Under the pieces are notes generated by a model. That model ran no database searches and was not told the origin of the DNA. It saw only the letters and a list, made by a program, of their open reading frames with translations. Shown here piece by piece: positions 1 through 8,801 of a DNA stretch of 64,000 nucleotides (positions are counted from its first letter, which is position 1; each line of letters begins with the position of its first letter). The DNA lies in assembly GCA_018000455.1 (NCBI GenBank), contig JAGNJW010000009.1:62001-126000 (forward strand). The letters run 5' to 3'. This stretch comes from Acidobacteriota bacterium (GTDB lineage Bacteria; Acidobacteriota; Vicinamibacteria; Vicinamibacterales; UBA2999). The position numbers were made by a program, and so were the translations under genes.

Positions 1-327
1 GGGAGACGGCGACACGACCATGAATCGCTCCCAGGCGGCAGTCTCGTCGGTGGGGCGGTGCATGCGGTTGTAGATCCCGGCCAGCCTCGCCAGGTAGTCG
101 GGCTGTTCGCCGTAGCGGGACACCAGATCGAGCGTCAGCGCCAGAGCGTCGTCCCACGCCTCGGTCGCCATCGCCTGGCGGGAAGCGTCGTCGCGCGCAC
201 GCTCGTCGTCGGCCGACCGCGGCGCGTCGGCGGGCGCCGCCAGCGGCGCCATGACGGCGCTCGACTGCGCCCGAACGGAGTTGGGCACCACCAGGAGCAG
301 CGCCAGCAACAGGAGACGGCGCAGCAT
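1..327 (-). CDS. Partial TPR-containing secreted protein, N-terminal part
   Basis: Only the first 109 codons are in the window; the frame stays open to base 1. It starts MLRRLLLLALLLVVPNSVRA, a clear signal peptide with a likely cut after ...VRA-Q, so the protein is exported. The following stretch (about residues 55-105) has the alternating helical pattern of a TPR, with residues like AWDDALALTLDLVSRYGEQP and LARLAGIYNRM. The start codon overlaps the stop of the upstream YaiO-type gene (TGATG), so the two are translationally coupled and probably act in one envelope or exopolysaccharide assembly. The exact function cannot be told from the fragment. Confidence 0.75.
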   Translation of the reverse strand, partial: MLRRLLLLALLLVVPNSVRAQSSAVMAPLAAPADAPRSADDERARDDASRQAMATEAWDDALALTLDLVSRYGEQPDYLARLAGIYNRMHRPTDETAAWERFMVVSPSP

Positions 328-1571
328 CAGAAGTAGACCGAGAAGGAGGCGCCAAAGGAATGCTGCCACAGGGTGCCGTTCCTGGACCGCTCCTGGCGGC
401 TGGTGCTGCCCGAAACGGCGAGCGTCGTGCGCCCGACCAGCACCTCCGCGCCGGCGCGGAAGGTGTCGGCATCGAGTTGGCGCAGCTCAGCGCTGTCGTT
501 GAGCTCCTCGCGGCTCGACCCGCGGCTGTAGCCGGCGGTGAGGTAGCTTTCGCCGTCGCCGCGGATGTAGCGGCGCACCACCCCGTGGTACGAGAGCGAG
601 TCCTGCGGTCCGTCGAAGTCGGGGACGGAGAACACCTTGCCGGTGACCATCCAGTTGCCGACGTACTTCGTCAGGGTGCCGACGTAGATGTCGGTCGTGG
701 AGCTGAAGCCCAGGCGGCGGAAGCCGATGGACGCCTCGTAGCCGCGGCCGAGCGACTGATAAAGGTCGGCCGCCATCCGGTAGTTCGGGAACAGCGTGTC
801 GTCCTTGGCGCGGCCGTAGGAGACGAACCCGTAGGTGCCGGGCCGGATGCTCGGGTAGAAGTCCACCTCGAAGAGCCGGTCGGTGTAGCCGAAGCGCTCG
901 GCGTGGCTCACGCGCCCGATGACACTGCCGACGGACGTCTGCCGGCTCACGGCCGTCGAGTACTCGTTCCAGGGAATGCGGCCGTCGGAGAAGCGGTCGG
1001 CGCCGTAGCCCATGGTCAGCGTCCACGGTCGCAGTTGGGTGTCGAGGCGGTTCTTGAGCGTGCGGGCCTGGACGTGGCCGGGCTGGCGCGACAGCAGGGT
1101 CATGACGGTCTGGCGGGCCTCGCGGCGGCGGCCCAGGCCGTCGAGGGCCCGGGCTTCGAGCATGATCCACTCGACGTCGTACGGCCGCTGGAGACGCCCC
1201 GTGGCCGACAGCTCCTGCAGGACGTCGTAGCGGCCGGTCCACCAGGCCACGTTGGCCAGGGCCACCCGCGCATCGTTGTAGGTCGGCGACTGCTCGAGCA
1301 CGCGCCGCAGTTCGCGGTCGGCGTCGTCGTACTTGCCGTCCCACGACAGCACCACGCCGAGCAGCAGCCTGGCATCGGCATCGCGCGGGAAGGTCGCAAG
1401 GTGCGTCTCGAGCATGGTGACCGCTTCGGCCCGGCGCCCGGCGATGGCTACCGACCGGGCTTCGGTGCGGACGGCCTGCGACTGCGCCCAGGCCGGCACC
1501 GCGCCGCCCACGGTCAGCAGGAGGGCGAACACCACGAGTCGTCCGGCGCGCCGAGCACGGTCGCTGGTCAC
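327..1571 (-). CDS. YaiO-type outer-membrane beta-barrel protein with TPR region
   Basis: I choose the GTG at 1571, which gives 414 aa and a good signal peptide (basic RARRAGR, hydrophobic core, cut after AWA-QS). A longer frame from a GTG at 1685 puts about 38 extra polar residues before it and is less likely. Residues about 30-180 look like TPR repeats (AEAVTMLETHLATFPRDADA, DARLLLGVVLSWDGKYDDA). The rest is rich in alternating aromatic/polar strands (TMGYGADRFSDG, GYSRGSS) and ends in FGASFSVYF; a C-terminal Phe is the outer-membrane beta-barrel signal. This architecture matches the YaiO family, often near exopolysaccharide genes. The downstream TPR gene overlaps its stop. Confidence 0.7.
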   Translation of the reverse strand: MTSDRARRAGRLVVFALLLTVGGAVPAWAQSQAVRTEARSVAIAGRRAEAVTMLETHLATFPRDADARLLLGVVLSWDGKYDDADRELRRVLEQSPTYNDARVALANVAWWTGRYDVLQELSATGRLQRPYDVEWIMLEARALDGLGRRREARQTVMTLLSRQPGHVQARTLKNRLDTQLRPWTLTMGYGADRFSDGRIPWNEYSTAVSRQTSVGSVIGRVSHAERFGYTDRLFEVDFYPSIRPGTYGFVSYGRAKDDTLFPNYRMAADLYQSLGRGYEASIGFRRLGFSSTTDIYVGTLTKYVGNWMVTGKVFSVPDFDGPQDSLSYHGVVRRYIRGDGESYLTAGYSRGSSREELNDSAELRQLDADTFRAGAEVLVGRTTLAVSGSTSRQERSRNGTLWQHSFGASFSVYF

Positions 1572-1723
1572 GCCTATACTTTCGGCGTCGAGGCCTGTGG
1601 GCTTCAGTCTGGCGGGCGACGGCGGGTCGCGGCCGCTCACCTCCATCTTGTTGACCAGACGCGACTTCCACGCCTCCAGCGACACCGAATCAACGTCCCG
1701 CGCGTGATATGATTCCGACCGCC

Positions 1724-3556
1724 ATGGAACAGGTGACGCTCACGATCGACGGCGCTCAGGTGACGGTGCCCAAGGGCACCTCGGTGCTGCAGGCTGCTTT
1801 TCAGGCCGGCATCCAGGTGCCCTACTACTGCTATCACCCGGGGCTGGGCATCGATGCGTCGTGCCGTGTGTGTCTCGTGAAGATCGAGAAGATGGCCAAG
1901 CTGCAGACGTCATGCTCGACGCCGGCGGCCGAGGGCATGATCGTGCACACCAAGGACGCCGAGAGCACCGAAGGGCGCGCCGGTGTCTTCGAGTTCCTGC
2001 TCATCAACCACCCGCTCGACTGCCCGGTGTGCGACAAGGGCGGCGAGTGCCCGCTGCAGGACTACTCGTTGGCCTTCGGCAACGTGCAGAGCCGCATGGA
2101 TTTCCCGCGCCGCACGTTCGACGGCGAGGGCGTGAAGGCCGATGTGGACTTCGGTCCCACGCTGATGCTCAACAGAAACCGCTGCATCATGTGCACGCGA
2201 TGCGTCCGCTTCATGAGCGAGGTCGACGGCGACGCGCAGATCGGTGTCATGAACCGCGGCAACGGCAGCGAGATCGGCACCTTCAACGAACAGGGCGTGC
2301 ACTCCCTCCTGTCGGGCAACCTCATGGACGTCTGTCCGGTGGGCGCCATCACCACCAAGCAGTACCGCTTCCGCTCGCGGCCGTGGGACAACCCGAACGC
2401 CATCGACACGATTTGCACCGGCTGCTCGAAGGGCTGCTCGACCACGGCCTGGCTGCGCGCCAAGCCCGAGTGGGCGAAGGGTTCACAGCTCGTGCGCATG
2501 ACGCCGCGCTTCAATCCGGCGGTGAACGGCTATTGGATGTGTGACATCGGCCGCTTCCAGTACGGCTGGGTCGAAGGCAACGATCGGCTGCGCAAGCCAC
2601 TCCTCAAGACCAGGGACGGCGCGCAGCAGGCGGCCACCTGGAAGGACGCGCTCACCAAAGTGCGCGATCTGCTGAACGCTGCCGGCCGCCGCGATCCAGC
2701 CTCGGTGCGCTTTCTCGTCTCGGCCCACGCCAGCCTCGAAGAGCTGTTCCTCGTGAAGCGCATCGCCACCGAACTGAAGGGCGATGCCGGCCCGAGCCAC
2801 GTCGCGGTGACGTGGCGCCGCTCGGCCAAATCGCAGCCCGCCGGCACCCAGTTCGTGATTCCGGCCACCGATGCGCCGAACGTCACCGGAGCGCGCGATC
2901 TCGGCCTCGGCGTGGGCGCGGGCCTCGACGGCGCAGCAGACCTCACGAGCCTGCGCGCGGCCGTCGACGCCGGCACCGTGGACGTGCTGTATGTGGTCGA
3001 CCCGGGCCCGGCCGAGTCGCTGGGCGACGTGAGCTGGGTGCGTGAAGCGAAGGCCACGGGCAAGATCAAGGCCCTGGTCTACCAGGGCGTGCTCACGGGT
3101 GCGATGGCCGGCGCCGCCGATGTCGTGCTCCCCGGTGCCGCGTGGGTCGAGAAGGACGGCTGCTTCACGAACGATCAAGGCATGCTGCAGGCCGCCTCGA
3201 AGGCCATCGTGACGCCCGGCGAAGCGGTGGAAGACTGGCAGATCCTCACGAGCGTGGCGGCCGCCCTCGGGTTGCCGTTCTCGTACGAGTCGTCGGCGGC
3301 CGTCCGGGTGGATCTCGCCGTGGCCCTGGCCGGCCAGGCCACTTACGAAACACTCGGCGCGCAGACGTTCAAACGGCCGGTGAGCGCGGCCACGTGGCTC
3401 CAGGCCTCGAATCCGTCCGAGCGCTGGAAGTGGGACGCGATGTACCAGGACCTGCCGCCAGTGAAGGGCCACAACGTGCAGATGGAACACGTGGCCAAGC
3501 CGTCGGTCATTCCGCTGCGCCTCGTCACCGAAGAACTGGACCGCGCGTCCGACTGA
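1724..3556 (+). CDS. nuoG: NADH-quinone oxidoreductase subunit G (NuoG)
   Basis: NuoG is the large iron-sulfur subunit of respiratory complex I. Numbering from an alternative ATG at 1709, ligands for a 2Fe-2S cluster are C41, C52, C55 and C69. H101, C105, C108 and C114 form the HxxxCxxCxxxxxC 4Fe-4S site, and C159, C162, C165 and C209 a second 4Fe-4S site. C236, C239, C243 and C278 match the further cluster at the start of the molybdopterin-like domain, which then degenerates. I prefer the ATG at 1724 (MEQVTLTIDG) because ferredoxin-like domains begin there and a TATGAT box lies 10 nt upstream with no Shine-Dalgarno. No other nuo gene is adjacent: a divergent barrel gene lies upstream and a GAF protein downstream. 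Confidence 0.88.
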   Translation: MEQVTLTIDGAQVTVPKGTSVLQAAFQAGIQVPYYCYHPGLGIDASCRVCLVKIEKMAKLQTSCSTPAAEGMIVHTKDAESTEGRAGVFEFLLINHPLDCPVCDKGGECPLQDYSLAFGNVQSRMDFPRRTFDGEGVKADVDFGPTLMLNRNRCIMCTRCVRFMSEVDGDAQIGVMNRGNGSEIGTFNEQGVHSLLSGNLMDVCPVGAITTKQYRFRSRPWDNPNAIDTICTGCSKGCSTTAWLRAKPEWAKGSQLVRMTPRFNPAVNGYWMCDIGRFQYGWVEGNDRLRKPLLKTRDGAQQAATWKDALTKVRDLLNAAGRRDPASVRFLVSAHASLEELFLVKRIATELKGDAGPSHVAVTWRRSAKSQPAGTQFVIPATDAPNVTGARDLGLGVGAGLDGAADLTSLRAAVDAGTVDVLYVVDPGPAESLGDVSWVREAKATGKIKALVYQGVLTGAMAGAADVVLPGAAWVEKDGCFTNDQGMLQAASKAIVTPGEAVEDWQILTSVAAALGLPFSYESSAAVRVDLAVALAGQATYETLGAQTFKRPVSAATWLQASNPSERWKWDAMYQDLPPVKGHNVQMEHVAKPSVIPLRLVTEELDRASD

Positions 3557-3571
3557 CGCGCCTCTGATTGC

Positions 3572-4831
3572 ATGCGACATCCCGCCGTCCGCTGGACTGT
3601 ACTCGCCATCGCCGTCATCGCGGCCGCCGGCTGCTGTTACTGGGCGGCCCGGCTCGAACAGCGCGCGCTCGACAAGCGCCGCGCTGTTGCCGTCGCGACC
3701 ATCGATGCGCGGGGACTGCAATCGGCCCTGGCCGACACCCGCCGCGCCCTGAGCGCGATGGCCTCACCGGGCCAGGCAGCAGTGAGCTGGAGCCGTCAGG
3801 CCACGGCCTCGCTCGAGACCGCGCGCGGCAGGCTCGCCGCGCTCCTGGCCACCGACGGCGGCGCTGGCCTGCGCCAGCATGCCGAGCGCCTCGACAAGCT
3901 GGCTGACGCCGAGGCGCGCCTGCGCGAGAACGCGGTGAGCGGACGCGCGCTGATGGCCAGCGACGTGGCGTTCGGCGAAGCGCTGCCGCACGTGGACGCG
4001 CTCGATCATGAGGTGGCTGAAACCATCGGCACGATGATCGCGACGGCCGATCGCGATCTGGCCTCCACACGCGACCAGCAGATCCTGGCCCTCGCCAGTG
4101 CGCTCGGCGTACTCGGTGTGGCGGCCGTGCTGCTCACGCCGGCGCCGCGCCGAAGGGGAGACGAGGCGGCAGTTGGCGCACCGGCCGAGGCTGAAGAGCC
4201 ACTGGCCGACGGACTGCCGATGTCGATGGCGGCCGCGACAGCGGCGCCGGCGGTGGCTATCGCGGGAACGGCAGCGCCCTGGGCCACGCCAGGAGCGCCG
4301 GCAGCGCCGCCCCCGCCAACCGTGGCCCTGACACCGCTCGCCGCCGCCTGCGATGCTCTGGCGCGTCTGGCCGATGGCGACAAGTTGCCCGGCGTGCTCG
4401 ACAGCGTGCGTCCCGCGCTCGGTGCGCGCGGCATCGCCGTGTGGCTGGCAGATGCCGACCACAAGACGCTGCAGGTGGTGGCCTCCTCCGGCTACGACCG
4501 CCGCGTGGTCGAGCGCTTCTTTGTCGTGAGCGTGACCGACGACAACCCGACAGCGAAGGCCTTCGCGCGGGTACGCTCGGTCACGACGCCGTCGCGTGCG
4601 GGTGAGCCCGCCGCGATCGCGTTGCCGATTGCCGGCGCACGAGGTACGACCGGCGTGCTGTCACTCGAAATGACCGGCACGCGCGAGGCCGGCTCCGACG
4701 TGCTGGCCGCTGCCGGCATCGTCGCCTCCCAGCTGGCGACCCTGCTCGAGCCGCTGCCGAAGAGTGCCGCGGAAGCCGCCGTCGAGCCGGGAGCAGACGA
4801 CACGCCGGCCGGCCGCGTCGAACTCGGCTAG
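3572..4831 (+). CDS. Membrane-anchored GAF-domain protein of unknown function
   Basis: 419 aa, starting 15 nt after nuoG and so possibly cotranscribed. Residues 7-25 form an N-terminal membrane helix. About 30-160 is a helical extracytoplasmic region resembling a chemoreceptor-type helical bundle, followed by a second helix (about 165-185, LALASALGVLGVAAVLL). An Ala/Pro-rich linker (about 200-255) leads to a C-terminal GAF domain (about 260-400, with GIAVWLADADHKTLQVVASSGYD-like strands). There is no output domain after the GAF, so signalling would need a partner. The extreme Ala/Pro linker may be disordered. No close named family is recognised. Confidence 0.65.
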   Translation: MRHPAVRWTVLAIAVIAAAGCCYWAARLEQRALDKRRAVAVATIDARGLQSALADTRRALSAMASPGQAAVSWSRQATASLETARGRLAALLATDGGAGLRQHAERLDKLADAEARLRENAVSGRALMASDVAFGEALPHVDALDHEVAETIGTMIATADRDLASTRDQQILALASALGVLGVAAVLLTPAPRRRGDEAAVGAPAEAEEPLADGLPMSMAAATAAPAVAIAGTAAPWATPGAPAAPPPPTVALTPLAAACDALARLADGDKLPGVLDSVRPALGARGIAVWLADADHKTLQVVASSGYDRRVVERFFVVSVTDDNPTAKAFARVRSVTTPSRAGEPAAIALPIAGARGTTGVLSLEMTGTREAGSDVLAAAGIVASQLATLLEPLPKSAAEAAVEPGADDTPAGRVELG

Positions 4832-4834
4832 CAG

Positions 4835-6010
4835 CTACGCCCGTTCGATCGCCTGGCGCAGATCGTCGATGAGATCCGCGGGCTCTTCCAGGCCCACGTT
4901 CAACCTGACGAGACGTGCGCCGAGATCCGGGCCGAGCCGCACGGAATCCTGATAGGCCATCACGAGACTGGTCACGCCGCCCCAACTGAACCCCAGACGG
5001 AACACGCCGAGGCCGTCCACGAAGCGGGCGACGCGCTCGGCGGGCCAGTCGTCGGTGAAGACGATCGAGAACACGCTGCTCGATCCCGTGAAGTCTCGTC
5101 GCCAGAACTCGTGCCCCGGGCAGTCTGGGAAGGCTGGATGGAGCACGGTCGCCACTTCGGGGCGGGCGCGCAGCCATTCGGCGACCTGCAAGGTGCTGCG
5201 CTCGAGCCGTTCGAGCCGCACGCCGAGCGTCTGCAACCCACGCAGCGCCAACGCGCAGTCGTCGGGCGAGACGGCCATGCCGATCACGCGGTGGGCCGTG
5301 CCCACACGCGCGTAGGCGTCGTCGTCAGCCACCGAAATCGAGCCGAGCAGCACGTCGCTGTGACCGCCGACGAACTTCGTAAGCGCCTGCACGCTCACGT
5401 CGACGCCATGCGCGAAGGCATCGAAGAGCACGCCGGCCGCGTAGGTGTTGTCGAGGGCCACGGGGATGCCGCGTGCATGAGCCGCGTCGACAATCGCCGG
5501 CACGTCTTGCACGTCCATCGTGATCGAGCCTGGGCTCTCGCACCAGACGAGGGCGGTGCTATCACGCAGGCGTTGGGCGATGGCGGCGCCGGCGGCGGGA
5601 TCATAGGTCTCGACCTCGATGCCGAGACCGGCCAGCAGGTCGCGCCCGATCTCGAGATTCGGCCCATAAGCACTGGCCGGCACGAGCGCGTGCGAGCCAG
5701 ACCGGCAGTAGGCCAGGTAGACGAGTGCCAGCGCCGCCTGGCCTCCGGGGGTGATGAACGTGTGACGCGCACCCTCGAGCTCCGCGATTCTGAGGCCGAG
5801 TTCGAGCGTGGTGGGAGTGCCGTACAGGCCGTAGGTATAGCGCTCGATCTGCTGCCAGTCGTCGACGGCGTCACGCAGCCGCTCGAACACGACGGTCGAT
5901 CCGCGATGGACCGCCGGCACCAGCGAGGGAAAGTGCTGCGAAGGCCGGCGCGCGGGAGCGACGAGGGTCGTGCGCCAGTGGCGGCGAGTTGGGCGGGCGG
6001 CGTCCGGCAT
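4835..6010 (-). CDS. metC: Cystathionine beta-lyase-like PLP enzyme
   Basis: A Cys/Met-metabolism PLP enzyme. The ESPGSITMDVQDVPAIV stretch, NTYAAGVLFDAF, SVQALTKFVGGHSD (the PLP-lysine) and the C-terminal GHEFWRRDFTGSS and FSWGGVTSL closely match E. coli MetC, which splits cystathionine to homocysteine, pyruvate and ammonia. Two ATGs are possible (6037 and 6010). I favour 6010 (391 aa, near E. coli MetC's 395) because a TATCCT box sits 5 nt before it and no Shine-Dalgarno precedes either. Odd: the YGxxGT segment reads YGLYGT, so the Arg that in E. coli MetC (Arg58) helps bind PLP phosphate is Leu. Cystathionine gamma-lyase or another family member is possible. Convergent with the GAF gene, 3 nt apart. 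Confidence 0.8.
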   Translation of the reverse strand: MPDAARPTRRHWRTTLVAPARRPSQHFPSLVPAVHRGSTVVFERLRDAVDDWQQIERYTYGLYGTPTTLELGLRIAELEGARHTFITPGGQAALALVYLAYCRSGSHALVPASAYGPNLEIGRDLLAGLGIEVETYDPAAGAAIAQRLRDSTALVWCESPGSITMDVQDVPAIVDAAHARGIPVALDNTYAAGVLFDAFAHGVDVSVQALTKFVGGHSDVLLGSISVADDDAYARVGTAHRVIGMAVSPDDCALALRGLQTLGVRLERLERSTLQVAEWLRARPEVATVLHPAFPDCPGHEFWRRDFTGSSSVFSIVFTDDWPAERVARFVDGLGVFRLGFSWGGVTSLVMAYQDSVRLGPDLGARLVRLNVGLEEPADLIDDLRQAIERA

Positions 6011-6015
6011 GCCCA

Positions 6016-6021
6016 AGGATA
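6016..6021 (-). promoter_or_regulatory. TATCCT -10-like box for metC
   Basis: On the minus strand TATCCT lies 5 nt before the ATG at 6010, the spacing expected if transcription begins at or beside the start codon. There is no Shine-Dalgarno. It is one of several such boxes in this window. Confidence 0.4.
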
Positions 6022-6052
6022 GCCGGACGCCTGCCATCCGGATCGACCCGAG

Positions 6053-6943
6053 CTACGCCGGTCGGGGGCTCGGCGCCGGACGGCTGGGCCGCGGCCGTTC
6101 GATGGTGGCCTTGAGGCTCGTGGCCAACTTGTCGCGCACGATATCGAGCGTGACGGCGCCGTCATCCTTCACGGCGCCGAGCGCCTCGATGAGATCGCCG
6201 GGATTCTTCACTGCTGCGCCGTTCACTTTCGTGATGACGTCCCCGGCTTTGAGGCCGGCTCTGGCCGCCGGTGAGTCGGCCGTGACGCCGGCCACGAGCA
6301 CGCCGCCGTCTCTTGCACCGAAGTGCTCCGCCAGCTGATCGCTCAGGTTGTCGACTTGCACGCCGAGCCGGCCGCGGGCGCCAAGCGACGGCAGACCCTC
6401 GAGACGGAAGTTCAAGAACGGCTCGATCTCGCGCTCGAACTCGGGGCCCATCCGGCCGCTCCACGCGAGCGCCTCGCGGCGCTCTGGCGTGACATCGAGC
6501 GTCTGGCGATCGCTGCCGCGAACAACGGTCATCTTCACGCTGCGGCCGGCAGGCGTTTCCTGCACCAGCCTCGTCAGCTGCCGGGCGCTGCGTACGCGCT
6601 CACCGTCGAACTCGACCACGATGTCGCCGGCTCTGACGCCGGCTTTCTCGGCGGAGCTGTCCTCGTCGACCTCGTCGATCCTCACGCCGCTCTCGTTCTG
6701 GCTCTCGAGGTCGCTGACCATGACGCCGAGTTGACTGCCGCGCCCGTCGAGCCGGATGACCTGCCGCTCGCGCGGCGCTACGACCACCCGCCGATCCTGG
6801 CGCCGATCGCGTTCCACGCGCCGTTCCTGCCCGACCTCGTCACTTGTTTGCTGGTCGTGGGCCCGGGCGCCGAGTCCAGCCCCCGCGGCTCCGATCGTCG
6901 TGGCGAGCACGCCGGCGTAGACCGCCATTCGCTGCCCCGTCAT
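6053..6943 (-). CDS. Exported protein with two PDZ domains
   Basis: 296 aa from the ATG at 6943, chosen because AAGGAG stands 9 nt before it; an upstream in-frame start would add 25 residues without a ribosome site. The N-terminus (MTGQRMAVYAGVLATTIGAA...) is a signal or anchor sequence, followed by a charged stretch of Arg/Asp/Glu. PDZ1 is about residues 72-152 (SQLGVMVSDL, AEKAGVRAGDIVVEFDG) and PDZ2 about 192-282 (GRLGVQVDNL, PAARAGLKAGDVITKVNG). It ends in a Pro/Arg tail. There is no trypsin-like protease domain, so it is not a complete DegP/HtrA; it may act as a periplasmic peptide-binding adaptor. Divergent from glnA with 167 bp between. Confidence 0.75.
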   Translation of the reverse strand: MTGQRMAVYAGVLATTIGAAGAGLGARAHDQQTSDEVGQERRVERDRRQDRRVVVAPRERQVIRLDGRGSQLGVMVSDLESQNESGVRIDEVDEDSSAEKAGVRAGDIVVEFDGERVRSARQLTRLVQETPAGRSVKMTVVRGSDRQTLDVTPERREALAWSGRMGPEFEREIEPFLNFRLEGLPSLGARGRLGVQVDNLSDQLAEHFGARDGGVLVAGVTADSPAARAGLKAGDVITKVNGAAVKNPGDLIEALGAVKDDGAVTLDIVRDKLATSLKATIERPRPSRPAPSPRPA

Positions 6944-7090
6944 ATCGATGCTCCTTGTGAACGGGCCGCCCGGTGCTGGGCGACCGGCCCGCCCCGGCAC
7001 CCCGGAGCTGGCTTCCAATCGAGTCAGACGACGCGGTGTCGCTGGTGGTTGGGGCGCTGGTCCCAGCGCGCTCGTGGCAGGCTGGGCCGA

Positions 7091-7096
7091 TATACT
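7091..7096 (+). promoter_or_regulatory. Candidate -10 box (TATACT) for glnA
   Basis: TATACT ends 14 nt before the glnA ATG at 7111. No convincing -35 hexamer lies 16-18 nt upstream and no Shine-Dalgarno is visible, so the leader, if real, would be only about 7 nt. Confidence 0.4.
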
Positions 7097-7110
7097 GGCC
7101 GGTGACTCAC

Positions 7111-8436
7111 ATGGACACGAAAGCCGCCATTCTCGAGCGCGCCGAGCGCGAAGGCGTGAAGTTCCTCCGCCTCCAGTTCACCGACATCTTGGGCGTCGCC
7201 AAGAACGTCGAGGTGCCCGACCGGCAGTTTGCCGACGCTCTCGACGGCCAGGTGCTCTTCGATGGCTCCTCGATCGAGGGCTTCGTGCGCATCGAGGAAT
7301 CGGACATGTACCTGAAGCCCGACCTTGGCACCTTCCAGGTACTGCCGTGGCCGGACGCCAGCGGCGCCAGGGTGGCGAGCGTCACCTGCGACATCGCCAA
7401 CCCGGACGGCACGCCGTTCGAGGGCTGCCCGCGCTCGGCGCTGAAGCGCGCGATCGCGCGCGCCAAGGCCATGGACTTCCGCATGGTCGCCGGGCCCGAG
7501 GCCGAGTTCTTCCTCTTCCAGCGCAAGGATGGCAGCCCAACGACCCTCACGCACGACACCGCCGGATACTTCGATCTGGCGCCGGTCGATCGGGGCGAGG
7601 ACGTGCGGCGCGAGATCGTCCTCGCACTCGAACAGATGGGCTTCCTGGTGGAAGCCGCCCATCATGAAGTGGCGCCGGGCCAGCACGAAGTGGACTTCCG
7701 CTACGACGACGTGCTGGCCACGGCCGACAACATCAGCACCTTCCGCTTCGTCGTCAAGAACGTGGCCAAGCGCAACGGCCTGCACGCGACCTTCATGCCC
7801 AAGCCGATCTACGGCGTGAACGGCTCGGGCATGCATACGCACCAGACGCTGCTCAAGGGCGACAGGAACGCGTTCTTCGATGCCGACCGCGAGTGGCAGT
7901 TGAGCGCGACGTGCCTGCACTACATCGGCGGCTTGCTGCGCCATGCGCGCGGCTACTGCGCCATCACCAACCCGCTCGTGAACTCGTACAAGCGGCTCGT
8001 GCCTGGTCATGAAGCGCCGACGGCGATCGCCTGGTCCGAGAAGAACCGCAGCCCGCTCGTGCGCGTGCCGGCAGCGCGAGGCGACGGCACGCGAGTTGAG
8101 CAGCGACTGCCGGATCCCTCGTGCAATCCCTACCTGGCCCTCACCGTCATGCTGCGCGCCGGCCTCGATGGCGTCGTCCAGGAGATGGACCCCGGCCCGC
8201 CGGTGACCAAGAACATCTCGAAGATGAGCCACCGCGAGCGGCGGCACCTGCGCATCGACGACCTGCCGACCAACCTCAGCGAGGCCCTCGACGAGCTCGA
8301 GAAGAGCGAACTCGTGCGCGACGCGCTCGGCGAGCACATCTTCGAGCACTTCCTGGCCGCCAAGCGCGGCGAGTGGGACGATTACAGCCGCCAGGTTTCC
8401 CCCTGGGAGCGCGACCGCTACCTCTCGGTGTACTAA
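7111..8436 (+). CDS. glnA: Type I glutamine synthetase
   Basis: Catalyses ATP-dependent condensation of glutamate and ammonia to glutamine. 441 aa from the ATG at 7111, the compact GSI size of Bacillus-like enzymes rather than the longer adenylylated type. Visible motifs are DGSSIEGFVRIEESDMYL, EAEFFLF, HEVAPGQHEVDFRY, NGSGMHTHQ, NPLVNSYKRLVPGHEAP and the Arg-containing NRSPLVRVP. An in-frame upstream extension is available but begins in the divergent promoter region and lacks GS homology. The flanking region holds no other nitrogen gene. Confidence 0.93.
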   Translation: MDTKAAILERAEREGVKFLRLQFTDILGVAKNVEVPDRQFADALDGQVLFDGSSIEGFVRIEESDMYLKPDLGTFQVLPWPDASGARVASVTCDIANPDGTPFEGCPRSALKRAIARAKAMDFRMVAGPEAEFFLFQRKDGSPTTLTHDTAGYFDLAPVDRGEDVRREIVLALEQMGFLVEAAHHEVAPGQHEVDFRYDDVLATADNISTFRFVVKNVAKRNGLHATFMPKPIYGVNGSGMHTHQTLLKGDRNAFFDADREWQLSATCLHYIGGLLRHARGYCAITNPLVNSYKRLVPGHEAPTAIAWSEKNRSPLVRVPAARGDGTRVEQRLPDPSCNPYLALTVMLRAGLDGVVQEMDPGPPVTKNISKMSHRERRHLRIDDLPTNLSEALDELEKSELVRDALGEHIFEHFLAAKRGEWDDYSRQVSPWERDRYLSVY

Positions 8437-8801
8437 CCGGTACGGACAAGAAACCGGGGCGTCGGCCCCGCGCTGGCTCCATGCACCAAGTGACGTCATG
8501 GCTCCAGGAGAGGTCAGCGCGTCCCTGAGCAAGGACGCCCGTTCATGGTCGCACCAGGAGCACCGTGTGACGGCATCGCTGAATCAGTTAGATATCCTGG
8601 CTTTTCCGTCGCCGCCCGCGGCACGCGCCATCCGGCACGCGTCTTGATTGAGTGATGATCGAGCGCGGCGGATCACCGGGGTGCGATCATCAGGCAGGCG
8701 CTGGCATCGCCGCATCCCGTCGGTAGTTTCACGATTCGTCGCGCTCACTTCCCGCCGTCGTACTAGCGGGCGACAGGGCAAGACGCCCACGGAGGTTGAC
8801 C
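8437..8801 (+). other. Intergenic region after glnA, with a hairpin and an inverted repeat
   Basis: No convincing gene. A GC hairpin (CGGGGC-GTCG-GCCCCG, 8455-8470) lies 19 nt after the glnA stop; it could help end transcription but has no T-run. A perfect 9-bp inverted repeat, TGATGATCG (8653-8661) and CGATCATCA (8684-8692), is a possible operator upstream of the small lipoprotein-like gene. GGAGG at 8791 belongs to that gene. Confidence 0.4.
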
